From Porites lobata (lineage: Eukaryota; Cnidaria; Anthozoa; Scleractinia; Poritidae): DNA of 64,000 nucleotides. The stretch is from assembly GCA_942486035.1 (NCBI GenBank), contig CALNXK010000032.1, positions 3,492,501 to 3,556,500 of the forward strand. The letters run 5' to 3'. The notes beneath the pieces were generated by a model that was not told the DNA's origin, did no database searches, and worked only from the letters and a program-made list of their open reading frames with translations. Positions 36,301 through 47,812 of the stretch are shown piece after piece. Position numbers and translations under genes: made by a program. Position 1 is the stretch's first letter. Every line of letters starts with the position of its first letter.

Positions 36301-39047
36301 CATGCATATTAACAGGGTTTGACTGTATGTTTAAGGAGGGCAGTTGTAAATCGGGACCCTGTACTGTTTACTGCTAAATGCAACATAACATTCAGCCTGT
36401 GAAAACAGCTGACATTTCCCAACATATGACCACTGGTTTCTCCATGAAATGACATCTGAAAAATGACTGTACAAAGAGATTCCACTGATGAATTGTGTCA
36501 CTACACAGATCTGGGCAGTGCTTCTGAGTGTTCATGCCACCAGGGAAATTTGCTTCAACCAATCAGAAGCACGACCCAGATCTGGGTAGTGACACGTCAT
36601 CAGTATGAAATTTCAACAGTCATTACTCAGATGTCATTTAGTGGGAAAACCAGTGGCGGCTGTTTTCTAAGGTTACACAACATTCACATTTTTTTCTTCT
36701 TGTTGTAAATTAAATTTTAATACTATGAACCTCTATACAATGCAGACACTTCTCCCAAGTGACTACACAAAAAAGCCGCCTATTTATATCAAAACGATAA
36801 AAATATTCAAAGTCAGATCACTACAGCAGGTTGTACATTTTGATGACCTTTAAAAAGGACAGCCCTTTGAAATTTAACTGTTCCATCATCATGTCTAAGC
36901 CCTGGTGGAGTTTTTAGAACCTGCTTTCAAATAATATTGCAATTGGGCAAGTCCAATGACCAACTGTTAAGATTTACATAATTTTAATTTGTACCTCCAC
37001 ACTGTGTATGTCAACTGTAGCATTAAAAGCAACTGGCAAGTCACGATGAAATGGAAATAATTAAGTTACATTTTGCAAATCATTATTTTTGTACATTAAT
37101 TTACAAGGTATAAAATAACAACATAAAGCAATAGTGTACATATACATGTACAAATCAAAAGAATGTTGCACCCACCTTGGTTAATTTGTTCTCCAAGTCA
37201 CTCTTTTCTTTACTAAAGTTGTTGCTTAACACTGCTACATTTGTAACAGCATGTTGGAGGTGTTCTAAAGCAGTTTGGTTATTTTCTTGTACAATTACTT
37301 TCATATTGCCAAGACTTGCCCTCTGTGTCTTCAGGTCTTGATGGAGTTTGGAAAATGACCTAACAAGATCACTAAACTTTAACTGTTCTGTTGCTACTTG
37401 GTCTTGCTTCCTTTGTAGTTCATTTTCTAGGTCTTTTTTCTGTTGTTCAAGATGTTTAATCTGTTCTTGCTTTGAAGATAGATCTACTGCTAATATCTTT
37501 GTTCTGGGAATACAAAAAAATGTAAGCCAGAGAATATAGTTTCAGGTGGCAAAACCTCATTCTTTATACATGCAAGCTTTAATAATGCTTCTGAAAGGTC
37601 ACAGAAAAAAAAGTCGACACAGATTCGTGGAAAAGCCGAAGGATTTCATTTCCAGGAAATTTTCGGCGCTAACTTTGCCAAAAAATAATCAATAACAAAC
37701 CGTTAATTTTGTGGGAATTTTCTGGGCAAATTTCACTATAAATTGATCAATTTTGCGCTGATTTGATTAGCTTGTTTAATGTTTTTTGTAACAGAGATAA
37801 TCATTCACTATTTTAACAACAAAGGACGGGAGCCTGAGCAATTAGCCACATTAATTTATGCCTGGTAGTTTTGGAATTATGTAATGTTTGCTCATTGTGG
37901 TGATGAAGTTTCAAGATAAATTTGCACGTTTACAGCCCCAGTAACCAAGATGAGTCTCAAATATGTTGTATCAACATGTATTTGAAAAGACCTCTAGCAA
38001 ATTTCATGGTATTTTGTGTGTTTTGTGAATTTCGCGGGATTTCATGGGTACCCAGAATTTCACAGTTCCACGGCCATGGGAAATAATTTATCAGAAGCCC
38101 TGAATAGCTGTCTGGCATATCCCCATTAATGATCCCAATAGCAAGTCCAGAACTCGTTTTGTTGGCTCCAGTTCCTTTCTCCTTTCTAATGTGGCTAATG
38201 CCAATTAATTTTTATGAACTGTTTGAATTGAAACTTGTTATGAATATAAAATTTCAGCTTACTTGTGGCCAAAGCAGGATCTGAACCTAGGATCTAAAAT
38301 TTATTAGAGGCACCCACTCATAAATTTTAAATCATCACTTTTATAGGAACGTTTCCAACCGATCTAGAGATATAACTGGGCTTACAGAAATATAATTTTT
38401 AGCAAGTGTGGTCAGTCAATTACAGGTAACAGGAGCTCAATGCAGGACACCCAAATAACAAGTGCACCACCCTTAAGCAAGGGTATTTTCCCCTAACTAC
38501 ATGACTGTATGCTTTCTCATCTATGCTGCCTCTAAAAGTCTCAACAGGGCATGTGCATGCCACATTAAACAAAACTGGTTTTGAAACCTAGTCTGTTTCG
38601 AAAACAAATGTGGACAGTGGCTAAACAAAAGAATACATCAGAGACTGTCAGAGGTCTCTTTCTTTCCTATTATTTCACTCTCTTAGTGAGAGACCGCTGC
38701 CAGCAAGGATCTCAGATGTGTCTAGGAACCCTGTGTCCCTGGGTACCCCGTACACCCATTCCCTGTTACCTTTCTTCACTGGCTTGTAATGCCCTTGATA
38801 ATTTGTCACTTTCCTCCTCCATGCTAGCAACTTTAATCTTGAGTTTCTCTTCTCTCTCAACACTTCCTTTGTAATATTCCATTTGCTTCTCAGCTTCCTT
38901 AACTCGTTCCTCCAAAGCCTTCATTTCATTATGAATGAGATAGCTTACTCCGCAAAACTGACAAACAGTGTCATCTTTCTTCATGTTTTGAATTTCCTGG
39001 GGGAGGGGATGCTCAGGAACAAATCGCTCAAATGACTGGTCTTCCAT
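27317..39047 (-). CDS. LEKR1: LEKR1-like coiled-coil protein, eleven coding exons
   Basis: Coding exons on the minus strand are 39047-38770 (exon from about 39072), 37503-37176, 36037-35853, 34631-34409, 33743-33685, 33230-33137, 33054-32968, 32215-32138, 29410-29330, 28769-28551 and 27727-27317. All have AG/GT borders and consistent phases, and the sum is 2043 bases (680 aa). The N-terminus has PEHPLPQEIQNMKKDD, a CxxC (VCQFCGVSYLI) and GSVEREEKL, which I recognise as the start of LEKR1 (leucine-, glutamate- and lysine-rich protein 1). The length is close to the vertebrate protein. The rest is coiled coil rich in E, K, Q and L. The last exon adds a basic, serine-rich tail with a run of serines. 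The molecular function is not established. The gene is divergent from the TMEM222 gene, and its introns hold many MITEs. Confidence 0.85.
29520..30093. repeat. Short inverted-repeat element, family A, long copy
   Basis: A 574 bp member with ends GGGCCTGTTTAAC and CGTAAACAGGCCC, direct TAA repeats at 29517-29519 and 30094-30096, and an extra unique middle compared with the 180 bp copy. Confidence 0.78.
30446..30641. repeat. Short inverted-repeat element, family A, short copy
   Basis: A 196 bp member with ends GGGCCTGTTTACATA and CATGTAAACAGGCCC, flanked by TTA at 30443-30445 and 30642-30644. Confidence 0.8.
31706..32092. repeat. Long foldback element in an intron
   Basis: Two arms of about 185 bases are near-perfect reverse complements around a centre near 31898. 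Shared blocks include TTAAACTGAATTTGC / GCAAATTCAGTTTAA and TTTTTCTTTTTATCAAAAGC / its complement, and the ends are GGCCC and GGGCC. A half copy is at 22885-23107. It lies just downstream of the exon at 32215-32138 of the coiled-coil gene. Confidence 0.8.
34053..34215. repeat. GAT/GAC trinucleotide microsatellite
   Basis: An imperfect (GAT)n tract in an intron. It produces a spurious acidic reading frame (mostly Asp) and is not coding. Confidence 0.9.
34767..34876. repeat. Hairpin element in an intron
   Basis: Arms of about 38 bases (left includes TTTTTTATCTCAGGTAATTT, right AAATTACCTGAGATAAAAAA) pair with about three mismatches around a 35 base loop. Confidence 0.75.
35001..35384. repeat. 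MITE with TTAA ends (piggyBac-like)
   Basis: The left end TTAAAGGGGCTGTGTCACG and right end CGTGACACAGCTCCTTTAA are inverted copies with one difference, about 380 bp apart, each bordered by TTAA. TTAA duplication is characteristic of piggyBac-type transposition. There is no coding frame inside. It is located in a LEKR1-like intron. Confidence 0.68.
36130..36325. repeat. Tigger/pogo-like MITE
   Basis: The left end TA-CAGGCGAACCCCACTTTATGG and right end CAGGGTTTGACTG-TA are partly inverted, and the interior repeats TTAATACAGACACC units. TA flanks on both sides fit a Tc1/mariner-superfamily element. Confidence 0.6.
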
Positions 39048-39072
39048 CACTAAGATTCTTTCAATTTGCTTT

Positions 39073-40280
39073 CTACAAAAGTACAAATTCACACCCTCAA
39101 AAATAGCTAAATACCATCACAACTAGAAATACTGGTTTTGCAGAACCTCGCAAAGTTCAGAGGAGGGTGGCCCATAGAATGTTAGGGATGGGAGAGTAGG
39201 AGAGATATAGAGTAAATGTAATGTGAAACTGGGGAGGGCAGGTTTTAACATTGGCTCATAAAAATTGGAAGCTGAGTCAATTACTAAATCTCTGGTAAAA
39301 GTGAATAACAGCTACCCTAGAAGTGTGTCGAACAATATGGTCTACTGACAGTCTACCGACAGTGATAAACAAAAAGGATGTAAGTCAGTCACCCGATAGT
39401 TTTTCGGGGGAGCTATTCTTCACAATGTCCCAAATCTCCTTAAGGTTGGAGTTGATTTCAACCCAGTCCTCTGGCTTCAAAAAGGAAGGGATGAGATCTT
39501 GTACTGGCGAGGGTTGGGTTGCTAAAATATTGTTTTGGATGGGTTATAGACAAGGTTGCCTATCTCTGCTATTCACCCTACGTGACCGTGAACTTTCTTC
39601 TGTAATTAAGGTCAGAAGCCGTACTGCAGGCTAATAACAGGCACTGAAATTTGCTCAATTGCTGATGGGGAACTAATTCAATTTACATCTTAGAGGAATA
39701 TTTAGATTTGATCGTAATGACGTTAAACCCCACACTAGCTGTCAGGAAACAGTCATTGCATCATGATACAATGTTTTCAAGAAGTCAAATTGGTCAAGCC
39801 CCAAGAGGTTTATTAAAATGAATATTAGCTTCCTGGTAAGTTAAACTTTCTTTAGAATATCTGATCATTCTATATGAGGCGTTCGAAAACCAGAAGCTTC
39901 AACTGCAGTTTACAGGGAATACGAAAAATAACAAGCGCCCATTAGGTTTGAACAGGTGGATATACCAAAGAGTGCTGCGAGTTACCTGCAACCAGTGGGC
40001 ATGTTCCTTTTTTCTGCATTTCTATCTTTGTCCTGGATATATAAGCATCTTCTTTCAACACGTTACATTTGAAACAAATCATTTTCCACTAACTTATCCC
40101 AAACAGTGTTACCAGAAAGCAGGCAATGTAACTAAGGAGCCAGAAATCAGCCCCAAATTCATTCTAGCGGTTGCACCAAATTTCGTTTTATACGTCATGA
40201 CAGCCATCAATTAAGTGAAAAGCAAAATGGCGATGTAGTTGTGCATATTTAAGAAAAGATCCTCGCTATGTTTTCTCGCG
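39073..40280. promoter_or_regulatory. Divergent promoter region between LEKR1-like and TMEM222 genes
   Basis: The two coding starts face away from each other about 1.2 kb apart. AAAATGGCG at 40224-40232 matches a YY1-type promoter motif 50 bases before the TMEM222 ATG. The non-coding first exon of the minus-strand gene was not located; its second exon has the acceptor at 39073. The short frames at 39323-39634 and 39948-40214 have no support as genes. Confidence 0.4.
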
Positions 40281-43200
40281 ATGGACGATAAACTTGACGA
40301 AAATACCATGGATCATGAGGAGAGCTACCCAAGAATTGATGTGCCGAGGAGCCGATATCCTTATTGCATTGTGTGGACACCAATCCCTGTATTGACGTGA
40401 GTAGTAGTTATTAAAGCTGTCATTCGGATTGAAATTTTTCAGTTGAAATGATATCCTTACCATTTATGTTAATCTTGTTTGTAGATGGCTTTTTCCTTTT
40501 ATTGGTCATATGGGAATTGCAATGTCCTCAGGAGTGATCAGAGACTTCGCTGGTCCTTTCTATGTTTCGGTAAGGATCCTCGATCCCACCGTACCTTCAT
40601 CCGATCATGACATGTATATCAGCTTAAGCCTCGTTTTCGCTAGCGCATAAACGTTCTTCTAGTGCTTATGCGTATGCTTATGTGGTAGCTTTGACTAGTG
40701 AGAACGGGGTCGACATGAGCACAAGCATAAGCACTAGACATCGTCTTCGTCAGCCATCTTGTTTATCATCGAGTTAAGGAACTGGTAGCTTGTGTGCATT
40801 TCTTTTGTCTGCTATTATGAACTTAACCTTCATGTCCAATACTCACCACTTGTTCAAGTCATAAACCTTAAGATTGAAGTGGCGAAGTTGGGCGACAATT
40901 TATCGGTTCCATTGCTGAATGTGATAGATGGACCTTTGAGTCAAAGAGTGGTACAGTAAAAACACGCATGTAAGAACCTACATTTTTCCAAGTTTGGCAA
41001 AACAGGTTCTTATATTTGGGGGTAGTTATTGGCAATTTAGGCTAAAGCATGTTCTTAATAAGTTCTTAAGTTTTCAGTAGAAACCATTCCTGTACAAGCA
41101 GAAAAAATAGGTTTAGTCCTTTATGATACAGCATTTATTTATAACTGTCTTGTCATGAGCCTTGTGCAAGAGTAACTAAACAATTATATACACCAGAAAC
41201 AAAGTATCTTTTCAGAAATATTTGCATACAAAATAAAATATTAAATGGAATAAGCAAAAAATGCAAATGGCTGAACTTTAAGGAACACAAGGTCCAAAGA
41301 AAACAAACAACAAACAATTACACACTTCACTTCACAAAGTCACCAAAGTTATACTTCTTAGTTAAAACTGCTTATGAAAATATCCCATAACTCACATATA
41401 AGAACATAATAAATTTTGCTTGGCTAAAAAGGTTCTTATATTTTGGGGTATGAAAGTGGGAAAGTTCTGCCAGCAGGTTCTTAAACCGCTAGGTTCTTAC
41501 ATGCAGGTTTTTACTGTACTGATAAAGCTGCATCTTTGAGAGCAAAGAGAAGGGTTACAACTTTTGTTGTTTGGTGTTGTTGGTTGCCCTCTAGTATAGG
41601 TAATGCAAGAACAATGAACAAGAACACATAGGGCGTGATCTCTACCTTTTTTGATAGATTATTTTGTTGAATAGTTTAAAAATGAACAAACATCAATAAG
41701 GAAGTTTGAAAAAATGTATACTAATTTTATATAACTCAAACATTCCGCCAGCTTTTTTGTTTCCGTTTTTGTTATTTCTATTCTACCCTCGATAACTTGA
41801 ACAATGTTTTAAGCACATGGCAAGTCAGAAAAAAAAACGGTGTATCACTGTACAAGAGTATGAAGTTCTGAGTTTATTTTAAAACAACCGTGTCAATTCT
41901 TTGTTATCACTTTTTTCGTCACTGCAGTTCAAATTCAATGTCCATCCTTGTAAAGTGTGCATGATACTTACATTCCCTCCTCATCTTTTTGCTTATTTGC
42001 TTTGAACTCCTGATAACTGATCCTTTGTCTAGAAGGTTAAGTTACCGGGAGTGGACTGTATTATCATTTTTTCAGTCCACATTGCATTATTTTGTTTACT
42101 ATGTGAATTGACCATTTTCCATGCATAGGTCTAATAATATTAAAAATGTTAGTGAAGTATGGGAATTTATAGGAATGTGTCTCTGCTTCCAGTTTAACAG
42201 TTGCCAGAAGAACTGTGCCTCTCCCAAAACTGATTTTGATCTAATGACGTGCAAGTTGTAGTCATAACCTCGCCATACATGTAGGACTTAAGAAAAAGAA
42301 AGGACAAAAGTCAGATTTTTCAAACAGAAGCAAGATGGGAAGTGTTCAAATGAGGAATTCAAGACCCTGCAAACTCTCCTTCCCAGTATTAAAGAATGAC
42401 ATAGGAACTGTGTTATTCAACAGAAGCCAAAAAATGAAAAACTACAATAAAGGACAACAGCAACACAAATTGATGAATATTCTGTATTTCCTCCTCTGTA
42501 GGAAGATGATATGGCCTTTGGAAAACCTACAAAGTAAGGCAACCCTTCTTTCGTGCATTAGTTATTATGAATTATCTTCACTATTTGAACAGTGGAAAGC
42601 AAACTTGAGTTTGCTGTCAGCAGTTGGTTGATAAAAGAAGCAAGAATATTTATTCATCAATTTTTATTATTGTCAACAGAGGTTACAGCAGTATTATTGC
42701 TGCGGAGCGACCGTAGGGAGCGAGCAGCAACATAATCAGGATTTAAGGGAAATAATATAAGGGGCGACGAATTCTCGAATTCATCACTTTTTACCACAAT
42801 GCATTGCATTTAACCACACTTTTTACCACAATGCATTGCATTTAACCAGAGTGCATTGCACCACGAACAAGTCAAATAAAAACACTGGGAACTTTGCATC
42901 GTTCGCTGCCCAGACTCAGAGTTTTCTTTGTAGCAAATTTTCTAGATGGTCTTACCAAATTTAAGACACGCAGGAGTCTTTCAGATGAGTATGATGGTTA
43001 ACTTGGGGATTGGATTTCAATTCAAGAGCCTTTGACTCGTCCAGGTGTTAAACCTGACGAGAAGATGAGTATTTGCTCTTCGACTCCGCAACACGGGGGA
43101 TATACAAATTCCAGCTTGCTAGAATGTGATGTGAAAGTGAGAAAATGTCGTGCCATGCTATTCTTAAGAACCTGTATGAGCCGAAAATGGATGTGATTTT

Positions 43201-44929
43201 GACCATTCGCTTCAACATAACAGCGGAAATCGAGATAACAAAACATATGTTTTGTGTCCTACGTTGCAGACGAGGACGTGTATCGGCGTTTTGAAAAGCA
43301 TAATTATGTTCTTTCATTCATTCATTGCCATGGATTGGAATATGCGTTTACATTGCTTTTTTTGCTCGATTAATGCGGCTGGCGATCATCTTGCCGGCAG
43401 AAGTTTCACGGAAAAGGAATTAAATTAAAGACTTTTCCCAAAATTGCGTAATCAGTCTCTGTAGTGTAGTGGTGAAATGTAGTCGAGTCAAGCCGATGGT
43501 GCCAGGTTCGGGTCCTACCGAACTCTTTTTTTCCTTCTTTCTTTTTTTTTTCTGTTTTTTGTGTTGTTGTTTTCTATAAATATATAGCTAAATAACTGTT
43601 ACTTAATAAAGTGCAATAAACAGCAAGAAAAGTATCATGTTTCCAGAGAAAAGATAGTACACCCTATATTAAATATATGGATAAACAATCTGAATTTCTA
43701 TCATTTCCTACAATTTACTGTGGGAAAACCAGAGTTGATAACCACTTGATCATTTTTTAAACAACGTTCCCACAAGTTCTTTATATAGACTGATAGTAAT
43801 TATTCTAGTACGTACTTTCCAACATGTAAATAGGACATTCAATGTCATTTTCGATTCTTTTAAGTCCCACTGCCTAACTAATGGCAGTATCAACAGAATG
43901 TACTGCAGCGTTACTATCTTTTAGATACCCTAGTTATTGTTATATCATGTGACCTTGCAACAGATAATGGAAGCAAGTGACTGTTCTTGAGGCAAACAAG
44001 CTATATATATTTAGTCCAGCAAAAGTGTGAAGTTTACAAAACAGCTGACAATGAACATGATAATGTGAAATGAAGTTGATAAAACAATAATGTTTGATGC
44101 AATTACCTGGTATACAGGTTCTGGCGTTTAAATCCAGCAAAAGTGTCAAGTATGCAAAACAGCTGGGACATAGCCATCTCATCTGCTTCTGAGCAATACA
44201 AACACAGAATGGTAAAGTTAGTTTTTAAATAATTTATACTTAAATTTTATAAGAGAGACATACATGTTGTAGGTATCATCATCATCATCATCATCATCAT
44301 TATCGTCTTTATCAATATCAACATCATCATCATCAGATCATCATCAGATCATCATCACCATCATCATCATCATCATCAACAAAAATATCATTATCATCAT
44401 TAACATGATAATTATCTTTATCATTGCAACTGATGATACAGTGCATACATGGTGTCAAATTTCTGAGTGTTTGTTTATTGCTGCCTATTTATTCTGCCTT
44501 TTGCTCTGTACAGCACAACCTCTGCTGTGACAACTGCCACTCCCATGTAGCCATGGCTCTGAATTTGATGCAGTACAACAGGTCATCATCCTGGAATATG
44601 GTCAAGCTGTGTTTCTTCATGTTGATTTATGGCAAATTCACCAGGTATTTCGTTGATAAGTCATGTCCACTGTGATCAAAAATAGCTAGCGCATACCTGT
44701 GATCAATCCCATCTTTTTTTCGAAGACACAAACAATGTACTTGATCGCCAAACAGCTAAAGAACAATTCGATTGTTCGTTAATATTAATAATGAAGTTTT
44801 ACCTTTTTCTATAAAATTCTAACATTATTGTTGTTGATTTTGACTTGCAGTTTGGGAGGATTCCTGAAGACATGGGTTCCTTTCACTGTAATTGCAGTTG
44901 GAATTATTCTCTTAATCATTCTACTGTGA
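40281..44929 (+). CDS. TMEM222: TMEM222 / RTE1-family membrane protein, six exons
   Basis: Exons are 40281-40396, 40485-40569, 42502-42533, 44118-44211, 44514-44644 and 44851-44929, with GT/AG borders, matching phases and a sum of 537 bases (178 aa). Family signatures in order are SRYPYCIVWTPIPVLTW, GHMGIAMSSGVIRDFAGP, EDDMAFGKPTKFW, SEQYKHRMHNLCCDNCHSH and a final hydrophobic segment FTVIAVGIILLIILL. These are the hallmarks of TMEM222, the animal member of the RTE1 (DUF778) family, whose plant member acts at ER/Golgi membranes on ethylene receptors. The animal biochemical role is unclear. The ATG at 40281 is chosen because an upstream ATG at 40268 opens only a seven-codon frame that ends at 40291. 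Introns carry a MITE and a tRNA-like sequence. Confidence 0.95.
40954..41516. repeat. Inverted-repeat element with CAGTAAAAAC ends, copy 1
   Basis: The ends TA-CAGTAAAAACACGCATGT and ACATGCAGGTTTTTACTG-TA are inverted repeats of about 30 bases. Blocks of AGGTTCTTATAT and its complement recur inside. TA flanks suggest a Tc1/mariner or pogo type MITE (563 bp). It sits in TMEM222 intron 2. Confidence 0.78.
42786..42848 (+). repeat. Two-copy tandem repeat of about 31 bp
   Basis: The unit CTTTTTACCACAATGCATTG...TTTAACCA occurs twice head to tail in TMEM222 intron 3, followed by a partial third unit. Confidence 0.7.
43455..43532 (+). ncRNA. tRNA-like sequence with Pol III A and B boxes
   Basis: TAGTGTAGTGG (43462-43472) resembles an A box and GGTTCGGGTCC (43505-43515) a B box, spaced as in a tRNA and followed by a T7 run (43526-43532). 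The acceptor and T stems do not pair fully. A tRNA pseudogene or the head of a SINE is therefore more likely than a working tRNA. It lies in TMEM222 intron 3. Confidence 0.35.
44276..44411. repeat. (TCA)n microsatellite
   Basis: An imperfect CAT/TCA trinucleotide tract in TMEM222 intron 4. Confidence 0.9.
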
Positions 44930-44957
44930 TCATTCTTCCACTTCCCTGGTGTACATC

Positions 44958-44963
44958 AATAAA
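44958..44963 (+). terminator. Poly(A) signal of TMEM222
   Basis: AATAAA lies 29 bases after the TMEM222 stop codon. Confidence 0.6.
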
Positions 44964-45691
44964 TTAATTATTATTGCACTTGTAGGTATCATGACCATAA
45001 TTATAGTGAAAGCATTGTTGTCCACTTTTATATAACGTGTACATGCATATTATGTATGGCTGCAGGAGTTAAAATAAGAATTTATTTAGACAAGATTTGT
45101 TCATGTTCAAACTGTCTTTGACTACAAATCCAAAAATGTTAATCAACAAGTTGCCCATCATCAGCTGACAGGAGCCAGTGAGCAAGCTCTCCACTAGGGT
45201 GACAGTCACAAGAAATCATGCAAAAGCAGAAAAGTGTGAGGGTTTGCAACGGTGTTTGATAAATAATTTATTTTCATTTCTTGCCCTAAATTGAGATCTT
45301 GCTCACAGGCTAAGCTGACAGCTTTTGATTGGTTTCAGTGTATACCACAATCTTCTCGGTCCATTGCTAATCTATTTTCTTACCACTGGAAACAAATCAG
45401 CAAGTTTTATGGTAGAGCTTCATTAAACTTCTAGAAACAACTGAACTGCATAGCTGTACCAAAGAGTAGTAGTGGTAATTTTCTTGTGGTGGTAGTACAC
45501 TTTGCAAACGTTTCGTCTTTGATTTGAAGAGTAGGATTTCAATTCAATTATTATTAATTATTATTATTTTTTAATTTTTTTTATTATCATTATTTTTTTA
45601 TGTAATTAGTGTGCTTTAAATGTCAGTTCACTAAATTATACATGCTGCACTGGCTAGAGTGTCTGACAGTTAATAGCTTAGAACACTAGTA
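44964..45691. other. Intergenic stretch
   Basis: AT-rich sequence with an ATT-rich low-complexity part at 45545-45600. No gene is visible. Confidence 0.4.
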
Positions 45692-46217
45692 CAGTAAAAA
45701 CCCGTGTATAAGAACCTAGAATTTAAGAACCTGTTAGGCTAAAATTTCCACTTTAAACCCCCTTTTCATAAGAACCTATTTAGGCTAAAGTTTTTTAAAT
45801 AGGTTCTTATTTTGCAAAAATGAAGGCACAGATGAAAATACAGAAAAAATCATTTTAAGTTTAGGTGTTAGTCAGTAAGATTCAAAATGTAACACTACAG
45901 CATTTTATGGACACTGTGAGCATGAAAGACATGCATGCTAATACTTAGGAAAGATAAATTTACTGTAAGGTTATCATGTAAACTGTATTCTGGATAATTA
46001 TTTAACACAGCAATATATTCCATATCACATAATTTTGCCTTGTAGTAGTTATCTGTGCTGATCGCTAGTGCCCCTATCGAATTGAGAACCTATTTTTAGG
46101 CTACTTAGTTTCTTAAAAGAACCTAAGTAGCCTAAAATCCCACTAAATACCATTTCTATAAGAACCTATTTAGGCTAAGTTGGAAAAATCTAGGTTCTTA
46201 TATGCGGGTTTTTACTG
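45692..46217. repeat. Inverted-repeat element with CAGTAAAAAC ends, copy 2
   Basis: A second member of the family at 40954-41516, with ends TA-CAGTAAAAACCCGTGTAT and ATGCGGGTTTTTACTG-TA (526 bp). The interior again has AGAACCTATTTAGGCTA motifs in both orientations and no coding frame. Confidence 0.8.
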
Positions 46218-46288
46218 TACAACTGTAGTAAAGAGTTAATTTTAAAAAGATGATATTGAATTATGATTTGTAGTTTTGGGTGCAATTA

Positions 46289-46598
46289 CCGTAAAATTCT
46301 GAAAATAAGCCCCAGGGCTTATATTTTTCAAAGGCCCCTTTTTGAGGGGCTTACACTTGGAGGCGCTTATGTACGTAGGGAAATTTGCGTTTAAAAATCG
46401 ATTAAGCTAGCCTTATTCTTGGTAGGAAATTTACCGTTTTTGCTTTGTTTTACTTTGTATTTGAGGGCAATTTCCAAGTACGAGCCCCCTGGGGGGCTTA
46501 TATTTGGAGGGGCGATTTAACAGAGGATTTTTGTGCGTTACGAGTTTGGGGGGCTTATATTTTGATACATGCAGGGGATTATTTTCGGAATTTTACGG
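46289..46598. repeat. MITE with CCGTAAAATTC ends
   Basis: The left end TA-CCGTAAAATTCTGAAAATAA and right end TTATTTTCGGAATTTTACGG-TA are inverted. The interior is rich in GGGGCTTATATTT motifs, and TA flanks indicate a mariner-type MITE. The short frame at 46445-46657 arises from it. Confidence 0.78.
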
Positions 46599-46599
46599 T

Positions 46600-47812
46600 A
46601 TGCTGTAGATTGATCAATTTTGCTGTCCATAGAAGTTTAGAACCTTATCCTGAATGACAGGTGTGCAAGGGGAAAAGGCAAGGGAAGAGGGAGAGAGAGA
46701 ACTTCTTTCATCCCCTCTCCCCACCCCTATCATTTTTTTTCCTTTTGACTTTTCTATGTTCCGTTTCCACTATCTGAGCGGCATCATAAGAATCTGATCA
46801 GTGAGGATCCGATAATCAAGAGTAATTCTAGAAATGTTATCCAAACTTTTAAAACTGACCTAAGTCCTTTTTCTATTGATTTTAAAAAATAATAACATTT
46901 ACTATGCGTTTTTGACCAAGCGTGAGGTCAAGATGGCTGGATATCGGCCAAGTTATTTATTTCGTTTTTATATACCGAGACGAAGCAATAACATGCAACA
47001 GGGTGTACAAACAGACGCAACATGTTACATCAAACAATGTTGGAAGTTGTTGGCCAACAATGTTGCATCCGTTTACATGGGGCTTAACTAATCGACCAAC
47101 CCATGCAGAGATTAGATAATCCTCCCAAATCGGCAATTTAAGGGTCTGCTATACTCTACCAGTGGTCTGTCTTGACCTCTTCATAGGCTGCGTGCCAATG
47201 GTGTTATGTGTGCGTTTTTTGTGGTTGTTTGTTGGTTTGTGTTGTAAATTTTTGACAAGCTGGGATGCCCAAGGATAGGAACAAATTAGCGGAACAATTT
47301 AAAGAAAACAAAAAAAGGAGGTCGGCAGTCAAAGAATCAATAAAGGATTTTAACTCTTTTGATTTGGCTTTTTAAATTTTAACTGCCGTATAGGTAAATA
47401 GCGCCTCGCTAGACTGCAGATATGTATTTATTGTGTTGCTCAAACTTGGACACATTTCACAAAGAACTGTCATAAACTCCACCAGTTCTTTTCCAGTTTT
47501 AATGATGATAATGTTGATAATGATTATGATAATGATAACGATAATGACGATGATAATGATAATAATTATAATAACGTTTAAAAATAAAAATAGTAATGAT
47601 AAAAGCTCAAGCTCCGTCTAGGACACACAAAGTTTTATTTGATTTCAGATAAGCCAGTTTTCAGAACGTTTGGCTTGCTAGTTTTATCTCTAGGTGCTTA
47701 TGATATATCTACTAGTAACCGATATCCTTGTAATATGAGTTAAATAGCCCCTAGGAACCGATATCTTTGCGCACACGATAGATTTCAGTGTCAGACCTTG
47801 GTTGCCCTTTGC
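46600..47812. other. Upstream region of the collagen-Ig gene
   Basis: Contains a GATAAT-rich microsatellite at about 47500-47590. Reading frames near 46876-47119 have no support. A promoter for the next gene should lie near its end, but I see no clear TATA box. Confidence 0.4.

Noticed and set aside
37600..38080. Possible inverted-repeat element (TTTCGGCGC / AATTTCACAGTTCC text)
   Set aside because: The arms do not pair well enough to define ends.
42335..42631. 98-codon frame in the TMEM222 locus
   Set aside because: It spans intron 2 and reads through the small exon 42502-42533 in the wrong frame.
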